Below are positions 1 through 9,650 of a stretch of DNA of 64,000 nucleotides, piece by piece. Position 1 is the stretch's first letter; each line of letters begins with the position of its first letter. A program made the translations under genes and the position numbers. The notes under the pieces are model-generated. The model did no database searches. It was not told where the DNA came from and saw nothing but the letters and a program-made list of their open reading frames with translations. Source of the DNA: CAVSJJ01 sp963728395. Its GTDB lineage: Bacteria > Actinomycetota > Actinomycetes > Actinomycetales > Dermatophilaceae. The DNA lies in contig CAVSJJ010000003.1 of assembly GCA_963728395.1 (NCBI GenBank), positions 1-64,000 on the forward strand, in the 5' to 3' direction.

Positions 1-3000
1 CGACGCCGGTCACCTACCGGGTCTCCGACGCCAACGGCACGACCGACGCGGCGACCCTCGAGGTGACGGTGGCGCCTCCGGCGATGCCGGTGGCCCTGGC
101 CGACACGGGGTCGACGCCGCAGAACGTCACGATGACCCTCGACCCGTTGGCCAACGACAGCGCCGGCGCCCGGTCCTCGCTCGACCCGAGCACCGTCGAG
201 CTGCGGGACCCCGAGCGACGGCACGTGGGCGACGACGGTGACGATCCCCGGCGAGGGCACCTACTCGGTCAACCCCGACGGCACGCTCACCCTCGACCCC
301 GAGCCCACCTTCACCGGTGACACCACGGTCGGCTACCGGGTCGCCGACGAGGTCGGCCAGACCGCGACGTCGACGGTCACCGTCACCGTCACCCCGGTGA
401 CGCCGACGGCCCTCGACGACACGTACGACGCCCTACCTCCGCTCGGTCACCGTCGACGTCCTCGCCAACGACGACGAGGGAGCCGCGAGTGCCCCGCTCG
501 ACCCGAGCACGGTCGCGCTGCGCGACCCGGCCGACGGGACCTGGGCTCAGACGGTGACCGTGCCCGGCGAGGGCACGTATGCCGTGGCGCCGGACGGATC
601 GGTGACCTTCACCCCCGCCGCCGGGTTCGACGGCCCGAGCACCGCAGTAGACCTACGGGTCGCCGACATGAACGGGACGACAGGTCGGCAACGCTCTCCG
701 TCACCGTCGGGGCCGCGCCGATCGCGCTGCCCGACACCGACACGACCCCGCAGAACGTCACGGTGACGACCTCCGTCCTCGACAACGACACGCCTGGCAC
801 GGGTGCCACCCTCCGCCCGGGCTCGGTCGTGCTGCGCGACCCGGCGGACGCGTCGTACGCGAGCTCGGTGACGATTCCCGGGGAGGGCACCTACACCGCC
901 AACGCGGACGGCACCGTCACCTTCGACCCGCTCCCGCAGTTCACCGGTGACGGCACCGTCGGGTACCGGGTCACCAACAGCGACGACAACGACGCGACGG
1001 CGTCCCTGACCGTCATGGTCACCCCGATCACGCCCGTCGCGACGGCCGACTCGGCGACGACGAGGTTCCGCCACGACGTGACGATCGACGTGCTCGCCAA
1101 CGACTCCGCCGGTGCCGCCTCCGCACCGCTCGACCCGAGCACCGTCCGGCTGCGCGACCCGGCCGGCGCGGCATACGCGAGCTCGGTGACGATCCCCGGC
1201 GAGGGCACCTACACCGTCCAGCCCGACGGCACGGTGGTCTCGCCCCGACCCGGCCGTCGAGGGTGTCGCGACGCCGGTGGCCTACCGGGTCGCCGACACG
1301 AACGGCACGACGGCGACCGCGTCGATCTGGGTCTCGGTCGGCCACGCCGTCGCCGCACCGGACCACCGGACCACGCCGCAGAACGTCGCCGTCACCGTCG
1401 ACCCGCTCGCCAACGACACCCCCGGGACCGGCGCCGGGCTCGGCCCCGGCTCCGTCGTCCTGCGTGACCCGGCCGACGGCCTCTGGAAGGGCGTCGTCTC
1501 CATCCCGGGCGAGGGTGCCTTCACGGTCAACCCGGACGGCACGGTCACCCTCGTGCCCGAGGCGACGTTCACCGGCGACACCGTCGTCGGGTACCGGGTC
1601 ACCGACAGCGACACCAACACCGCCACCTCGACCATCACCGTGACCGTGGCGCCGGTCGTCCCCATCGTCGTCGACGACACCGCCTTCACCCCGTTCGGGC
1701 GCCCGGTGACGGTCGACGTCCTCGGCAATGACGCCGCCGGTGGCTCGTCGGCGCCGCTCGACCCGAGCAGCGTCGAGCTCCGGGACCCGGCGGACGGCAC
1801 GTGGAGCACCACGGTGACGATCGCCGGCCAGGGGAGCTACGCCGTCCAGCCCGATGGCTCGGTGCACTTCACCCCGGCCCCGGCCTTCGACGGCGCGGCG
1901 ACGCCACTCACCTACCGCGTGTCCGACACGAACGGCACGACCGGCAGCGCGGCCCTCTCGGTCACCGTCGGCACCGCCCCGGTCGCCCAGCCCGACACGG
2001 CACGGACGGCCCCGAGAACGTCGACGTCACGATCGACCCGCTCGTCAACGACGTGCCCGGCAGCCGGGCGACGCTCGCGCCGGCCACCGTCCTGCTCCTC
2101 GACCCGGCGGACGCGACGTACAAGGTCGCCGTCGTGGCGGCGGGCGAGGGCACGTGGAGCGTCGGCAGTGACGGCCGGGTCACCCTCGACCCCGAGGCCG
2201 CCTTCGCCGGCACGACGACGCCGCTCGGATATCGTGTCGAGGACAGTGACGGCAACGTCGCGATGTCGACGATCACCGTGCTCGTCACCGACGTCGTCCC
2301 CGTCGCGGAGAACGACGCCGCGTCCACGGCGTACCGCACTCCGGTCACCATCCCCGTCCTCGACAACGACGCCGCCGGCGCGGCCGACGCCCCGCTCGAC
2401 CCCTCCTCGATCCGGCTCCTCGACCCGACCGACGCGACCTACACGGACACCCTGACGGTGGCCGGCGAGGGCACATGGACCGTCGAGGCCGACGGCTCGG
2501 TCACCTTCACCCCGGTCGAGGGCTTCCACGGCCCGGTCACCCCCGTCGCCTACCTCGTCGAGGACTCCAACGGCACCCCCGCGACGGCCGTTATCTCGGT
2601 CACCGTCGGCGCGCCGCGGAACGCCTACGCCGAGCCGGACCGGACGACCGCCAAGCCCGGGGAGACCGTCACCCTCGACCCGCTGGCCAACGACAAGCCC
2701 AGCGACAACGCCGAGTGGGACCCGACGTCGCTCTGCCTCGTGCTGCCGAAGGGGGCCAGCGCCGGGGGCGCCGCCGCGGCCTCCGACTGCGTCACCCGGG
2801 TCATCGTCCCCGGCGTCGGCACCTGGGTCGTCGTGGACGGCACGATCCGGTTCACCCCCGAGGCCGGCTACTCCGATACCGCCGAGATCACCTACCGGGT
2901 CACCGACACCGCGGGCGTGACGCGCAGCTCGACGGCTACCGTCGTCGTCGACCCCGCTCCGGCGCCGGCGCCGTCGCCGAACCCCGCACCGGGTACGGGC

Positions 3001-3117
3001 GGCCTCGCGTTCACCGGCCTCGAGGTCGCTCGGCTCGGCGGTCTCGGCGGCGCGTTGCTCCTCCTCGGCCTCGTCCTGGTGCTCCTCGGTGAGCGGCGCC
3101 GGCGACGGACCGGCTGA
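1..3117 (+). CDS. CshA-type repeat surface protein with LAFTG sortase anchor (5'-truncated, frameshifted)
   Basis: This is the C-terminal part of a large secreted wall protein; its N terminus lies before the window. It consists of tandem modules of about 104 residues. Each has a VDPLANDTPG-like opening, LDPSTVxLRDPAD, a VTIPGEGTY strand, a DGTVTFxP strand and a YRVxDxNGTT end. This is the pattern of CshA fibril repeats and related Ig-like adhesin modules. The final about 60 residues are a Pro/Ala linker, the sorting motif LAFTG, a Leu/Gly-rich membrane segment and the basic tail GERRRRRTG. LAxTG motifs are typical of class E sortase substrates in high-GC actinobacteria. Coding moves between frames several times (near 215, 430, 660, 1240 and 2000), most likely through sequence errors. 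Stop TGA is at 3115-3117. Role inferred: surface fibril or adhesin. Confidence 0.85.
98..2940 (+). repeat. Tandem about 312-bp coding repeats in alternating A/B pairs
   Basis: Module starts fall near 98, 410, 724, 1040, 1355, 1668, 1984, 2305 and 2625. Odd modules begin with a TPQNV-type sequence and end in YRVTDSD. Even modules begin with a PVTVDVLANDAAG-type sequence, contain SAPLDPSS and end in YRVSDTNGTT. The true period is therefore a dimer of about 627 bp. The ninth module is diverged and Cys-containing (LCLV and SDCVT), capping the array before the anchor. The homogeneity points to duplication and conversion of pairs. Confidence 0.8.
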
Positions 3118-3151
3118 CCGTCCGCCCACCAGCTCCGGCGCCGCAACGACA

Positions 3152-3186
3152 AGGACCCCGGCCCGCATCTCGCGGGTCGGGGGCCT
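3152..3186. terminator. Bidirectional stem-loop between convergent genes
   Basis: GGACCCCGGCCCGC pairs with GCGGGTCGGGGGCC around a short ATCTC loop, with a few mismatches. It lies between the surface-protein stop and the stop of the minus-strand antitoxin-like gene, so it can serve both. No T-run follows, as is usual in GC-rich actinobacteria. Confidence 0.55.
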
Positions 3187-3204
3187 CGCGCGTCAGGGAC
3201 GGGC

Positions 3205-3396
3205 TCAGCCCTCGCCGATCGCCTCGTCGGCCTTCTGCTGCGCGGCGTCGACCTGGTCGGAGAACCGGCCGTCGGTCGTGGAGTCGACGGCGTCCCCGGC
3301 CTTCGCGATGGCCTGGTCGCTCTACTCCTCGACCTTGTCGGGGTTGTCCTTCATGAGCTGGTCGGCCTTCTCCTTGGCGCTGTCGAACAATCCCAT
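3205..3396 (-). CDS. MT0933-like antitoxin family small protein, interrupted by TAG
   Basis: The 63-codon frame starts MGLFDSAKEKADQL and contains KDNPDKVEE, AGDAVDSTT and RFSDQVD. This matches the small antitoxin family of Mycobacterium MT0933 (acidic/basic helical proteins of 55-70 residues). A good ribosome site (AGGAGAG) precedes the ATG at 3396. Codon 25 is TAG (3322-3324), although sequence on both sides is conserved in the same frame. A single G-to-T change from GAG (Glu) would explain it. No partner toxin gene is adjacent, and many family members are solitary. The family name is from recognition of the motif; function is not shown by context. It is either a base error or a real nonsense allele. 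Confidence 0.65.
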
Positions 3397-3558
3397 GCGG
3401 CTCTCCTTCCTCTCGGGGACAGGTGGCCCGGGTCCGCCGAGGGCCCGTCTCCCTCAGCCTGGACCCTCCCGGCACCGGCCCGCATCGCGACGAGCCCCTC
3501 GGCCGCCGGGACCCGGCGCACGGCGGATCCGACCCCGCCGCTCTGCAAGAATCGGGGC

Positions 3559-4119
3559 ATGGCCGTCCGTCCCGTCGTCATCACCGGAGAGCCCGTCCTG
3601 CACCGCCGAGCCCAGCCCGTCGACGTCATCGACGACGACGTCCGCGACGCTCGTGGCGGACATGTTCGAGACGATGGACCTCGCCCACGGCGTCGGGCTC
3701 GCGGCCCCGCAGATCGGGGTCGGACTGCGGATCTTCACCTGGCAGATGGCCAACGACGACGGCATCCCGGCCCGCGGCGTCGTCATCAACCCCTATCTCG
3801 TCGCCGCCAAGCCGACCGCCGGGCGACCCCGACCCGCACGAGGAGTCCGAGGGCTGCCTGTCCGTGCCCGGGGAGTCCTTCCCCCTGCGCCGGGGCGAGA
3901 CGGCGACGCTCACCGGGACCGACTCTCGACGGCACGCCGATCGAGTACCACGCGACCGGCTGGTTCGCCCGGATGCTCCAGCACGAGTACGACCACCTCA
4001 ACGGCTTCCTCTACGTCGACCGGCTCTCCGGCCGGTGGGCCAAGAAGGCGAAGAAGGCCGTCAAGGCCAACGGCTGGGGCGTGCCCGGGCTGCTCCTGGA
4101 TGCCCGGCGTCGACCGTGA
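3559..4119 (+). CDS. def: Peptide deformylase (frameshifted)
   Basis: The enzyme removes the N-formyl group from nascent proteins, using a metal bound by Cys and two His. All three family motifs are visible: GVGLAAPQIG (about residue 44), EGCLSVP (about residue 97) and QHEYDHLNG (about residue 140). The start MAVRPVVITGEPVLH is typical. Single-base shifts occur near 3650, 3825, 3925 and 4095. The listed stop belongs to the initial frame. The homologous C terminus (GVPGL, then SWMPGVDRDPFGHDD) runs on in another frame to about 4150, so the true end is probably slightly beyond the coordinate given. It lies just upstream of miaA on the same strand. Confidence 0.9.
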   Translation: MAVRPVVITGEPVLHRRAQPVDVIDDDVRDARGGHVRDDGPRPRRRARGPADRGRTADLHLADGQRRRHPGPRRRHQPLSRRRQADRRATPTRTRSPRAACPCPGSPSPCAGARRRRSPGPTLDGTPIEYHATGWFARMLQHEYDHLNGFLYVDRLSGRWAKKAKKAVKANGWGVPGLLLDARRRP

Positions 4120-4224
4120 CCCGTTCGGTCACGACGACGTCGGCGAGGAGGACCGGGACCGCACGTCGAGGGCGCTCCGGCCCGAGCCGGGCCGCCGGTC
4201 GACGCCCGCGAGCCCGCCCGCTCG

Positions 4225-5148
4225 GTCATCGGCGTCGTCGGGCCGACGGCGAGCGGCAAGTCCGAGCTCGGCGCTGCGACTCGCCGAGGCGCTCGGCGGC
4301 GAGGTCGTCGGCGCCGACGCGATGCAGCTCTACCGGGGCATGGACATCGGGACGGCCAAGCTGCCGCCGGCCGAGCGACGCGGCATACCGCACCACCAGC
4401 TCGACGTCCTCGACGTCACGCGAGGAGGCGAGCGTCGCGGCCTACCAGCGGGCGGCCCGGGCCGACATCGCCGCCATCCGCGTCCGCGGGGCCGCACCCG
4501 GTCCTCGTCGGCGGGTCGGGCCTCTACGTCCGGGCCGCCCTGGACCGGCTCGAATCCCGCCGACCGACCCGGCGGTGCGGGCCCGCTGGGAGCAGGAGGC
4601 GGCCGAGCGGGGCACCGAGGAGCTGTATGCCGTGCTGCCGCGCGCGACCCAGCCGCGGCCGCGCGCATCGAGCCGAGCAACCGGCGCCGGATCGTGCGCG
4701 CCCTCGAGGTCATCGAGCTGACGGGGGAGCCGTTCTCGGCGACCATGCCTGCGCGGGAGTACGTCGTCCGACACGTTGGTCATCGGGCTGCGCCCGCCGC
4801 GCCCGGCCCTCGACCACCGGATCGACGCCCGGGTGGAGCGGATGTGGGAGCAGGGGCTGCGTCGACGAGGTGCGCGCGCTGGTCGGACCTCGGGCTGCGG
4901 CGAGGGCCGGACGGCCAGCCGGGCCCTCGGCTACGCCCAGGCGCTCGGCCCAGCTCGACGGGCTGCTCGACGAGCCCAGGCGATCGGGAGCACGGCCACG
5001 GCGACCCGGCGGTTCGCCCGGCGCCAGGAGTCCTGGTTCCGGCCGGACCCGCGGGTCCACTGGGTCGACCCCGACGAGCCCGGACGCGCTCGACGAGGCG
5101 GTGGCACGGGTGCGGGCGGCCGTCGAGGACAATGGTCGACATGGCTGA
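4225..5148 (+). CDS. miaA: tRNA dimethylallyltransferase (frameshifted)
   Basis: MiaA transfers a dimethylallyl group to A37 of tRNAs that read codons starting with U. The P-loop VIGVVGPTASGKSEL begins at 4225. It is followed by GGEVVGADAMQLYRGMDIGTAKLPP and GIPHHQLDVLDV, the prenyl-acceptor region PSNRRRIVRALEVIELTGEPFS, and a C-terminal FARRQESWFRPDP. These are hallmark segments, though spread over all three frames by indels near 4270, 4420, 4485, 4560 and later. The true start lies a few codons before 4225 but cannot be fixed because no ATG or GTG is in frame there. The gene ends in VRAAVEDNG with TGA at 5146, overlapping dapF. Confidence 0.88.
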   Translation, partial: VIGVVGPTASGKSELGAATRRGARRRGRRRRRDAALPGHGHRDGQAAAGRATRHTAPPARRPRRHARRRASRPTSGRPGPTSPPSASAGPHPVLVGGSGLYVRAALDRLESRRPTRRCGPAGSRRRPSGAPRSCMPCCRARPSRGRAHRAEQPAPDRARPRGHRADGGAVLGDHACAGVRRPTRWSSGCARRARPSTTGSTPGWSGCGSRGCVDEVRALVGPRAAARAGRPAGPSATPRRSAQLDGLLDEPRRSGARPRRPGGSPGARSPGSGRTRGSTGSTPTSPDALDEAVARVRAAVEDNGRHG

Positions 5149-6028
5149 CCCGGTCGCCTTCACCAAGGGCCACGGCACCGAGAACGACTTCGTCCTCGTG
5201 CCCGACCTCGACGGCGCACTCGGCCTGACGCGCCGAGCTCGCGGCGTCACTCGCCGACCGGCGCGCCGGGATCGGCGGCGACGGTGTCATCCGGGTCGTC
5301 CCGACGGACGCGGCCGCCGAGGAGGACGAGTCCGCGCCCGGCCGGCCAGGCCCGCTGGTTCATGGACTACCGCAACGCCGACGGCTCGCCGCCGAGATGT
5401 GCGGCAACGGAGCCGCGTCTTCGCGGCGTACCTGCGCCGGGAGGGGCTCGAGACGGGGACGAGTTCGCCATCGCGACCCGGTCGGGGCGTCAAGGCGGTG
5501 CGCATCGAGGGCGACGGCATCGCCGTCAACCTGGGGCCGTGGCGCCTCGTCGACGAGGAGCGGGCCGCGGCCGACGGGTTCGACGCGCTCGTCCGCCTCG
5601 ACGACGGCGACCCCTACTCCGCCCTGTCGCTCGACCTCGGCAACCCGCATACCGTCCTCGGCCCTGCCCGAGCCGGTCGACCTCGCCGCCGTCGACCTCG
5701 CCCGCGCCCCGGTCGTCCACCCGCTTGCCGCCCCACGGCACGAACGTCGAGGTCGTCCGGCCCGTCGGGCCGGGCCACATCGCCATGCGGGTCCACGAGC
5801 GGGGGGTCGGCGAGACCCGCTCCTGCGGCACCGGCGCGTGCGCCGCCGCCCTGGCGACGAGCTTCTGGTCCGGGGAGGCCGACGCCGACGTCGGACTGGA
5901 CCGTCGACGTCCCCGGCGGACGGCTGCGGGTCCGCGCGCTGCCGGGCCACGAGGTCGAGCTGGCCGGCCCGGCGGTCCTCGTCGCCGACGGCACGTTCTG
6001 CCGACGCCTCGGTGACGCGCTGCGCTGA
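5141..6028 (+). CDS. dapF: Diaminopimelate epimerase (frameshifted)
   Basis: DapF interconverts LL- and meso-diaminopimelate for lysine and peptidoglycan synthesis, using two catalytic cysteines. The N terminus MADPVAFTKGHGTENDFVLV is diagnostic. The first cysteine is in MCGNG (about 5397) and the second in SCGTGACAAA (about 5821). The substrate-binding segment GNPHTV lies between them. An ATG nine bases upstream (5132) would add MVD and is an alternative start. Translation overlaps the end of miaA, so the two are probably coupled. Indels near 5235, 5390, 5410, 5480 and 5665 break the frame. Confidence 0.92.
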   Translation: MADPVAFTKGHGTENDFVLVPDLDGALGLTRRARGVTRRPARRDRRRRCHPGRPDGRGRRGGRVRARPARPAGSWTTATPTARRRDVRQRSRVFAAYLRREGLETGTSSPSRPGRGVKAVRIEGDGIAVNLGPWRLVDEERAAADGFDALVRLDDGDPYSALSLDLGNPHTVLGPARAGRPRRRRPRPRPGRPPACRPTARTSRSSGPSGRATSPCGSTSGGSARPAPAAPARAPPPWRRASGPGRPTPTSDWTVDVPGGRLRVRALPGHEVELAGPAVLVADGTFCRRLGDALR

Positions 6029-6085
6029 CGCGCGGGTCCGGCACTCGAGATGCGTACCCGGCGGTAGCGACCTACCGTGCGCGAG

Positions 6086-7951
6086 ATGGCCACCCTTCGA
6101 CGCATCCAGGACATGGACGGTCCTCGTTCGCCGGGACCCTCGCCGTGGCGCTCGCAGCCACGGCCCCGCCGTCTCCGCGCCCCGACGTCGCCGGAACGGC
6201 ACGCCACTCACACGTGCCCGCCAGGGGCGGACGCTGCCCAAGGTCCCGGCGATGACCGGGGCCGGCGGGGCCGTCTCCAGCGTCGACCGCGACGCCAGCC
6301 AGGTCGGGATCGACGTGCTCGCCCGCGGCGGCAACGCGGCCGACGCCGCGATCGCGACGGCCGCGGCACTCGGGGTGACCGAGCCGTACAGCACCGGGCT
6401 CGGCGGCGGCGGCTTCTTCGTCTACTACGACGCCCCGCACCACAAGGTCACGGCGGTCGACGGGCGCGAGACCGCGCCGGCCACCTTCACCCCGACGGTG
6501 TTCACCAACCCCGACGGGTCGGCCATGGACTTCTGGACCGTCGTCACCTCGGGGCTGTCGATCGGGACGCCCGGGACCCCGGCGACCTGGGACCTGGTGA
6601 CCCGACGCTTCGGCACGCGGTCCCTGTCGGACCTGCTGGCACCGGCCCAGCGGCTGGCCCGGACACGGCTTCGTCGTCGACCAGACGTTCCACGACCAGA
6701 CCGTCCAGAACGCCGCGCGCTTCGCGATGTTCCCGGCGAGCGCCTCGCTCTTCCTGCCGGGCGGGCGGGCCCCGGCAGTCGGCTCGACCTTCACCAACCC
6801 CGCCCTCGCCGACACCTACGGCCTCATCCGGCGCCAGGGCTGGACGGTGGCTCTACCACGGCCGCCTCGCCGCGGCGATCGCCGCCGAGGCCAAGCCGCC
6901 GAGACCGCCCGGCCGGACGTGCTGGCCGCGCGGCACGCTGCACAAGCGCGACCTCGAGCGCTACGACGCCCCGGGGCGACGACCCATCCACAGCACCTAC
7001 CGCGGGCTCGACGTCTACGGCATGCCCATCCCGTCCTCCGGCGGCATCGACGGTCGCCGAGATGCTCAACCTCCTCCAGGCCTACGACCGGCGCACCGTG
7101 GGTGCCGCTGAGCGCTGCACCGTTACCAGCGAGTCAACCGCGACGGCGTTCGCGGACCGCCGCGCCTACATCGGTGACCGCAAGTACATCGACGTCCCGC
7201 TGTACGAGCTGGTCTCTCCCGCCTTCGCGGCGCAGCGGGCCTGCGGGTTCCGGCCGCACCAGGCCCAGGGACGGCCGATCGGCTTCGGCCCCGGACGGTT
7301 CGTACGGCGGCTGCCCGGCGAGCACCACCGCCCTCCCGGAGCCGCGCGGAACGGGCCTGTCCACCTCCAACCTCGTCGGTACGACCGGTGGGGCGACATG
7401 GCTGCCTACACCCTCACGATCGAGCAGACCGGCGGCTCGGGCATCACGGTCCCGGGCTACGGGTTCCTCCTCAACAACGAGCTGACCGACTTCGACTTCG
7501 TGCCGTGCAGAGCGGGTGCCCGACCCCAACCTGCCCCACCCGGGAAGCGGCCGCGCTCGTCGATGAGCCCCACGCTCGTCCTCCAGCACGGCAGGCCCTA
7601 CCTGGCGGTCGGCAGCCCCGGGGGGCTCACCATCATCACGACCGTCGCGCAGGTGCTGCTCGGCTACCTCGACCGGCGTCTGCCCCTGGTCGCAGGCCAT
7701 CGCCGCCCCCCGGCTGTCCTCGCGTAACGGCGCGGAGCAGGCGGAGCCCGCGATCTCGGGTCGCCCGCCGCGCAGACCCTGCAGAGCTGGGGTCACGTCC
7801 TGTCGAGCACACCGGAGATCGGTGCGGCGACGGCCATCCGGGTGTTCGCGCACGGGCTGCTGAGGCCGCCGCAGAACCCACGCGTCGAGGGGGCGGGTCG
7901 GCGATGGTGGTGCGCCCGGCAGGTCGCCGTATGCCGCTGGCGACCGGCTGA
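6086..7951 (+). CDS. ggt: Gamma-glutamyltransferase (frameshifted)
   Basis: This Ntn hydrolase cleaves gamma-glutamyl bonds, such as those of glutathione, and is usually exported and self-processed. A basic N terminus and an Ala-rich stretch (AGTLAVALAATAPP) look like a signal peptide. VGIDVLARGGNAADAAIATAAALGVTEPYSTGLGGGGFF is the conserved N-terminal core (cut here by no shift). The processing site lies near 7361, where STSNL stands for the usual TTHxS, followed by YDRWGDMAAYTLTIEQTGGSG. VPGYGFLLNNELTDF, PGKRPRSSMSPT and GSPGG complete the small subunit. The motif after the catalytic Thr is slightly unusual, but a nearby indel makes this uncertain. The C terminus GGGSAMVVRPAGR ends at 7951. 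Confidence 0.9.
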
Positions 7952-7971
7952 GGGCGGGCATCGGCCCGCCC
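7952..7971. terminator. Hairpin between ggt and the convergent oxidoreductase gene
   Basis: GGGCGGGC pairs perfectly with GCCCGCCC around ATCG. The hairpin starts directly at the ggt stop and lies 18 bases before the convergent gene's stop, so it is likely a shared terminator. Confidence 0.6.
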
Positions 7972-7988
7972 GCCCGGCGCACGCTGGC

Positions 7989-8878
7989 TCAGCGCAGGAG
8001 GGGCCGCACCTGCTCGGCCAGGAAGGCGACGAGGCCCGCGAGGTCGGGCTCGTCCTCGGTGGGCTGGACGACGACTGTGGTCGCCCCGGCGTCGGCGAGC
8101 CGGCGCACGGCGGCCGCGACGGCGGCCGCGTCGCCGGCCACGGCCCGGTCGGGCTCCGGGGCGCAGCCCCAGCGGGGCAGCTCGGCGTCGACCCTGGCAC
8201 TGGCCCCGGGGCCGGTGGCGGCGATGAGGGTCGTCACGAGCGCGGGGTCCGGCGCCGGCGGTGCCGGGCCCGGCCCGGCCGCGGCGGCATGGTCGCGGCG
8301 AGCCGCCACCTCGGCCGGGCTGTGGGTGTTGCCGAGCAGGACCCCGTCGCCGAGCCGCCCGCACAGCTCGCAGGGTGCGCGGGCCGGTGCCGCCCAGGAG
8401 CAGGGGCTGCCGGGCGCCGGCGGCCAGCGTCAGCCGCACCCGGTCGAGCCGGACATAGCGCCCGTCGGACGGTGACCTCCTCGCCGTCGAGGAGGCGGCG
8501 CAGGGCGACGGCATACTCCTCGAGCAGGGTGAGCGGCGAGGCGACCCGGGCGCCGACCTGGCCCATCCACTCCTGGACCCCGTGGCCGATGCCGGGCAGG
8601 AACCGGCCGGGGAACATCCGGTGCGACCGTCGCCACCTCCATCGCGGTGAGGGCGACGTTGCGCAGCGGGAGCGGGCATGAGCCCGAGGCCGACGCTCAG
8701 CCGCTCGGTGCGCGGCCAGGGCGGCGGTGGCGGCGGCGATCCCGCTCTCGGCGAAGCAGTCCTCCCACACCCACAGCTCGTCCAGGTGCCGTCGCAGGCC
8801 GCGGCGAGCCCGGCAGCCGCTCCGGCGGCAGGGTGGGCACGAACGACGAGTCCGAGTGCGGGGGGCCATGGCGCGCAT
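7989..8878 (-). CDS. Luciferase-like (LLM class) flavin/F420-dependent oxidoreductase (frameshifted)
   Basis: The translation shows SFVPTLPPERL, LDELWVWEDCFAESGIAAA, LSVGLGLMPAP, HRMFPGRFLPGIGHGVQEWMGQVGARV, SPLTLLEEY and QPLLLGGTGPRTL. These are the TIM-barrel landmarks of bacterial luciferase-like oxidoreductases, a family that uses FMN or F420. Length (about 290 residues) is normal. The substrate cannot be told from sequence. ATG codons at 8878 and 8869 are both possible starts. It converges with ggt and is followed in its upstream direction by the methylase gene on the same strand. Frame changes occur near 8370, 8480, 8620, 8690 and 8795. Confidence 0.8.
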
Positions 8879-8911
8879 CCTCGCAGGGGCCGGACGCGCC
8901 ACGGCCCGGCG

Positions 8912-9556
8912 TCAGCCGGGGCGGCCCTCGCAGCGGCCACCGATCACCCGGAAGCCCTTGGCCGTCGCGTGCCGGCCCGACGGTCGAAGCCCGTCGCCGA
9001 GGGCCTCGGCCAGCCAGCGCTGGAGGGAGTCGCGAGCCGAGGTTCTTCGCGACGACGAGGTAGGCCGCCGCCGCCCGGGGCGAGCCGGGGCAGCCAGGTG
9101 CAGCAGCAGCTCGTGGAGCGCCGGCCTTGCCGACCCGGATCGGCGGGTTGGACCAGATGAGGTCGAAGCGCGACGTCGTCGGGTATGCCGTCCGGCGGTC
9201 GCGGCGCGGACCCGTCGCAGCCCGAGGGCCGCGGCGTTGCGCGGCGGTGAGGTCGAGCGCGCGCTCGTTGACGTCGACGGCATACACCGTCGGCGGCGGG
9301 GGAGCGCAGCGCCGAGGGTGAGGGCGACCGGGCCCCAGCCGCAGCCGAGGTCGAGGAAGGTGCCCGCGGCGGGCGGGGCGGGGGCCTCGCGCGAGCAGGA
9401 CGGCGGTGCCCTTGTCGAGCCCGCCGGGGGAGAAGACGCCGCCGGCGACCTCGGACCTCGACGCTCGCGCCCGGCGAGGGGGACCCGCAGACGGCCGCGC
9501 GGCTCGCGGGCGCTCGCCGGCTGCGGCGGTGAAGTAGTGGTCGGGCGCTCGCTCAC
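8912..9556 (-). CDS. RsmC-like class I SAM methyltransferase (frameshifted)
   Basis: FLDLGCGWGPVALTLG is the SAM-binding motif I, VYAVDVNERALDLT motif II, and FDLIWSNPPIRVGK the NPP(I/F) active-site loop. ELLLHWLPRLAPGGAAYLVV and HATAKGFRVIGGR complete a small-domain (MTS) methyltransferase. The NPPIRVGK form is that of 16S rRNA guanine-N2 methylases (RsmC/RsmD group). Size, about 210 residues, corresponds to the single catalytic domain common in actinobacteria rather than the two-domain E. coli RsmC. ATG at 9556; divergent from hflX, with a 94-bp shared promoter region. Several indels break the frame. Confidence 0.8.
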   Translation of the reverse strand: MSERPTTTSPPQPASAREPRGRLRVPLAGRERRGPRSPAASSPPAGSTRAPPSCSREAPAPPAAGTFLDLGCGWGPVALTLGAALPRRRRCMPSTSTSARSTSPPRNAAALGLRRVRAATAGRHTRRRRASTSSGPTRRSGSARPALHELLLHLAAPARPGRRRPTSSSRRTSARDSLQRWLAEALGDGLRPSGRHATAKGFRVIGGRCEGRPG

Positions 9557-9650
9557 TCGGCGCCAGTCACGCTAGCGCGACGCCGCGGCCGGCCCGGACG
9601 ACGGAAGAGACTGGTCGCCCGTCGGCGGCGGATGAGACCCTGGAGGACAC

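Noticed and set aside
1028..3168. Long minus-strand open frames opposite the repeat surface protein
   Set aside because: High GC leaves few stops, and the translations are Arg/Gly-rich shadows of the plus-strand repeats without domain motifs.
3526..3560. Promoter-like context immediately before def
   Set aside because: No convincing -35/-10 pair at proper spacing; not worth listing.
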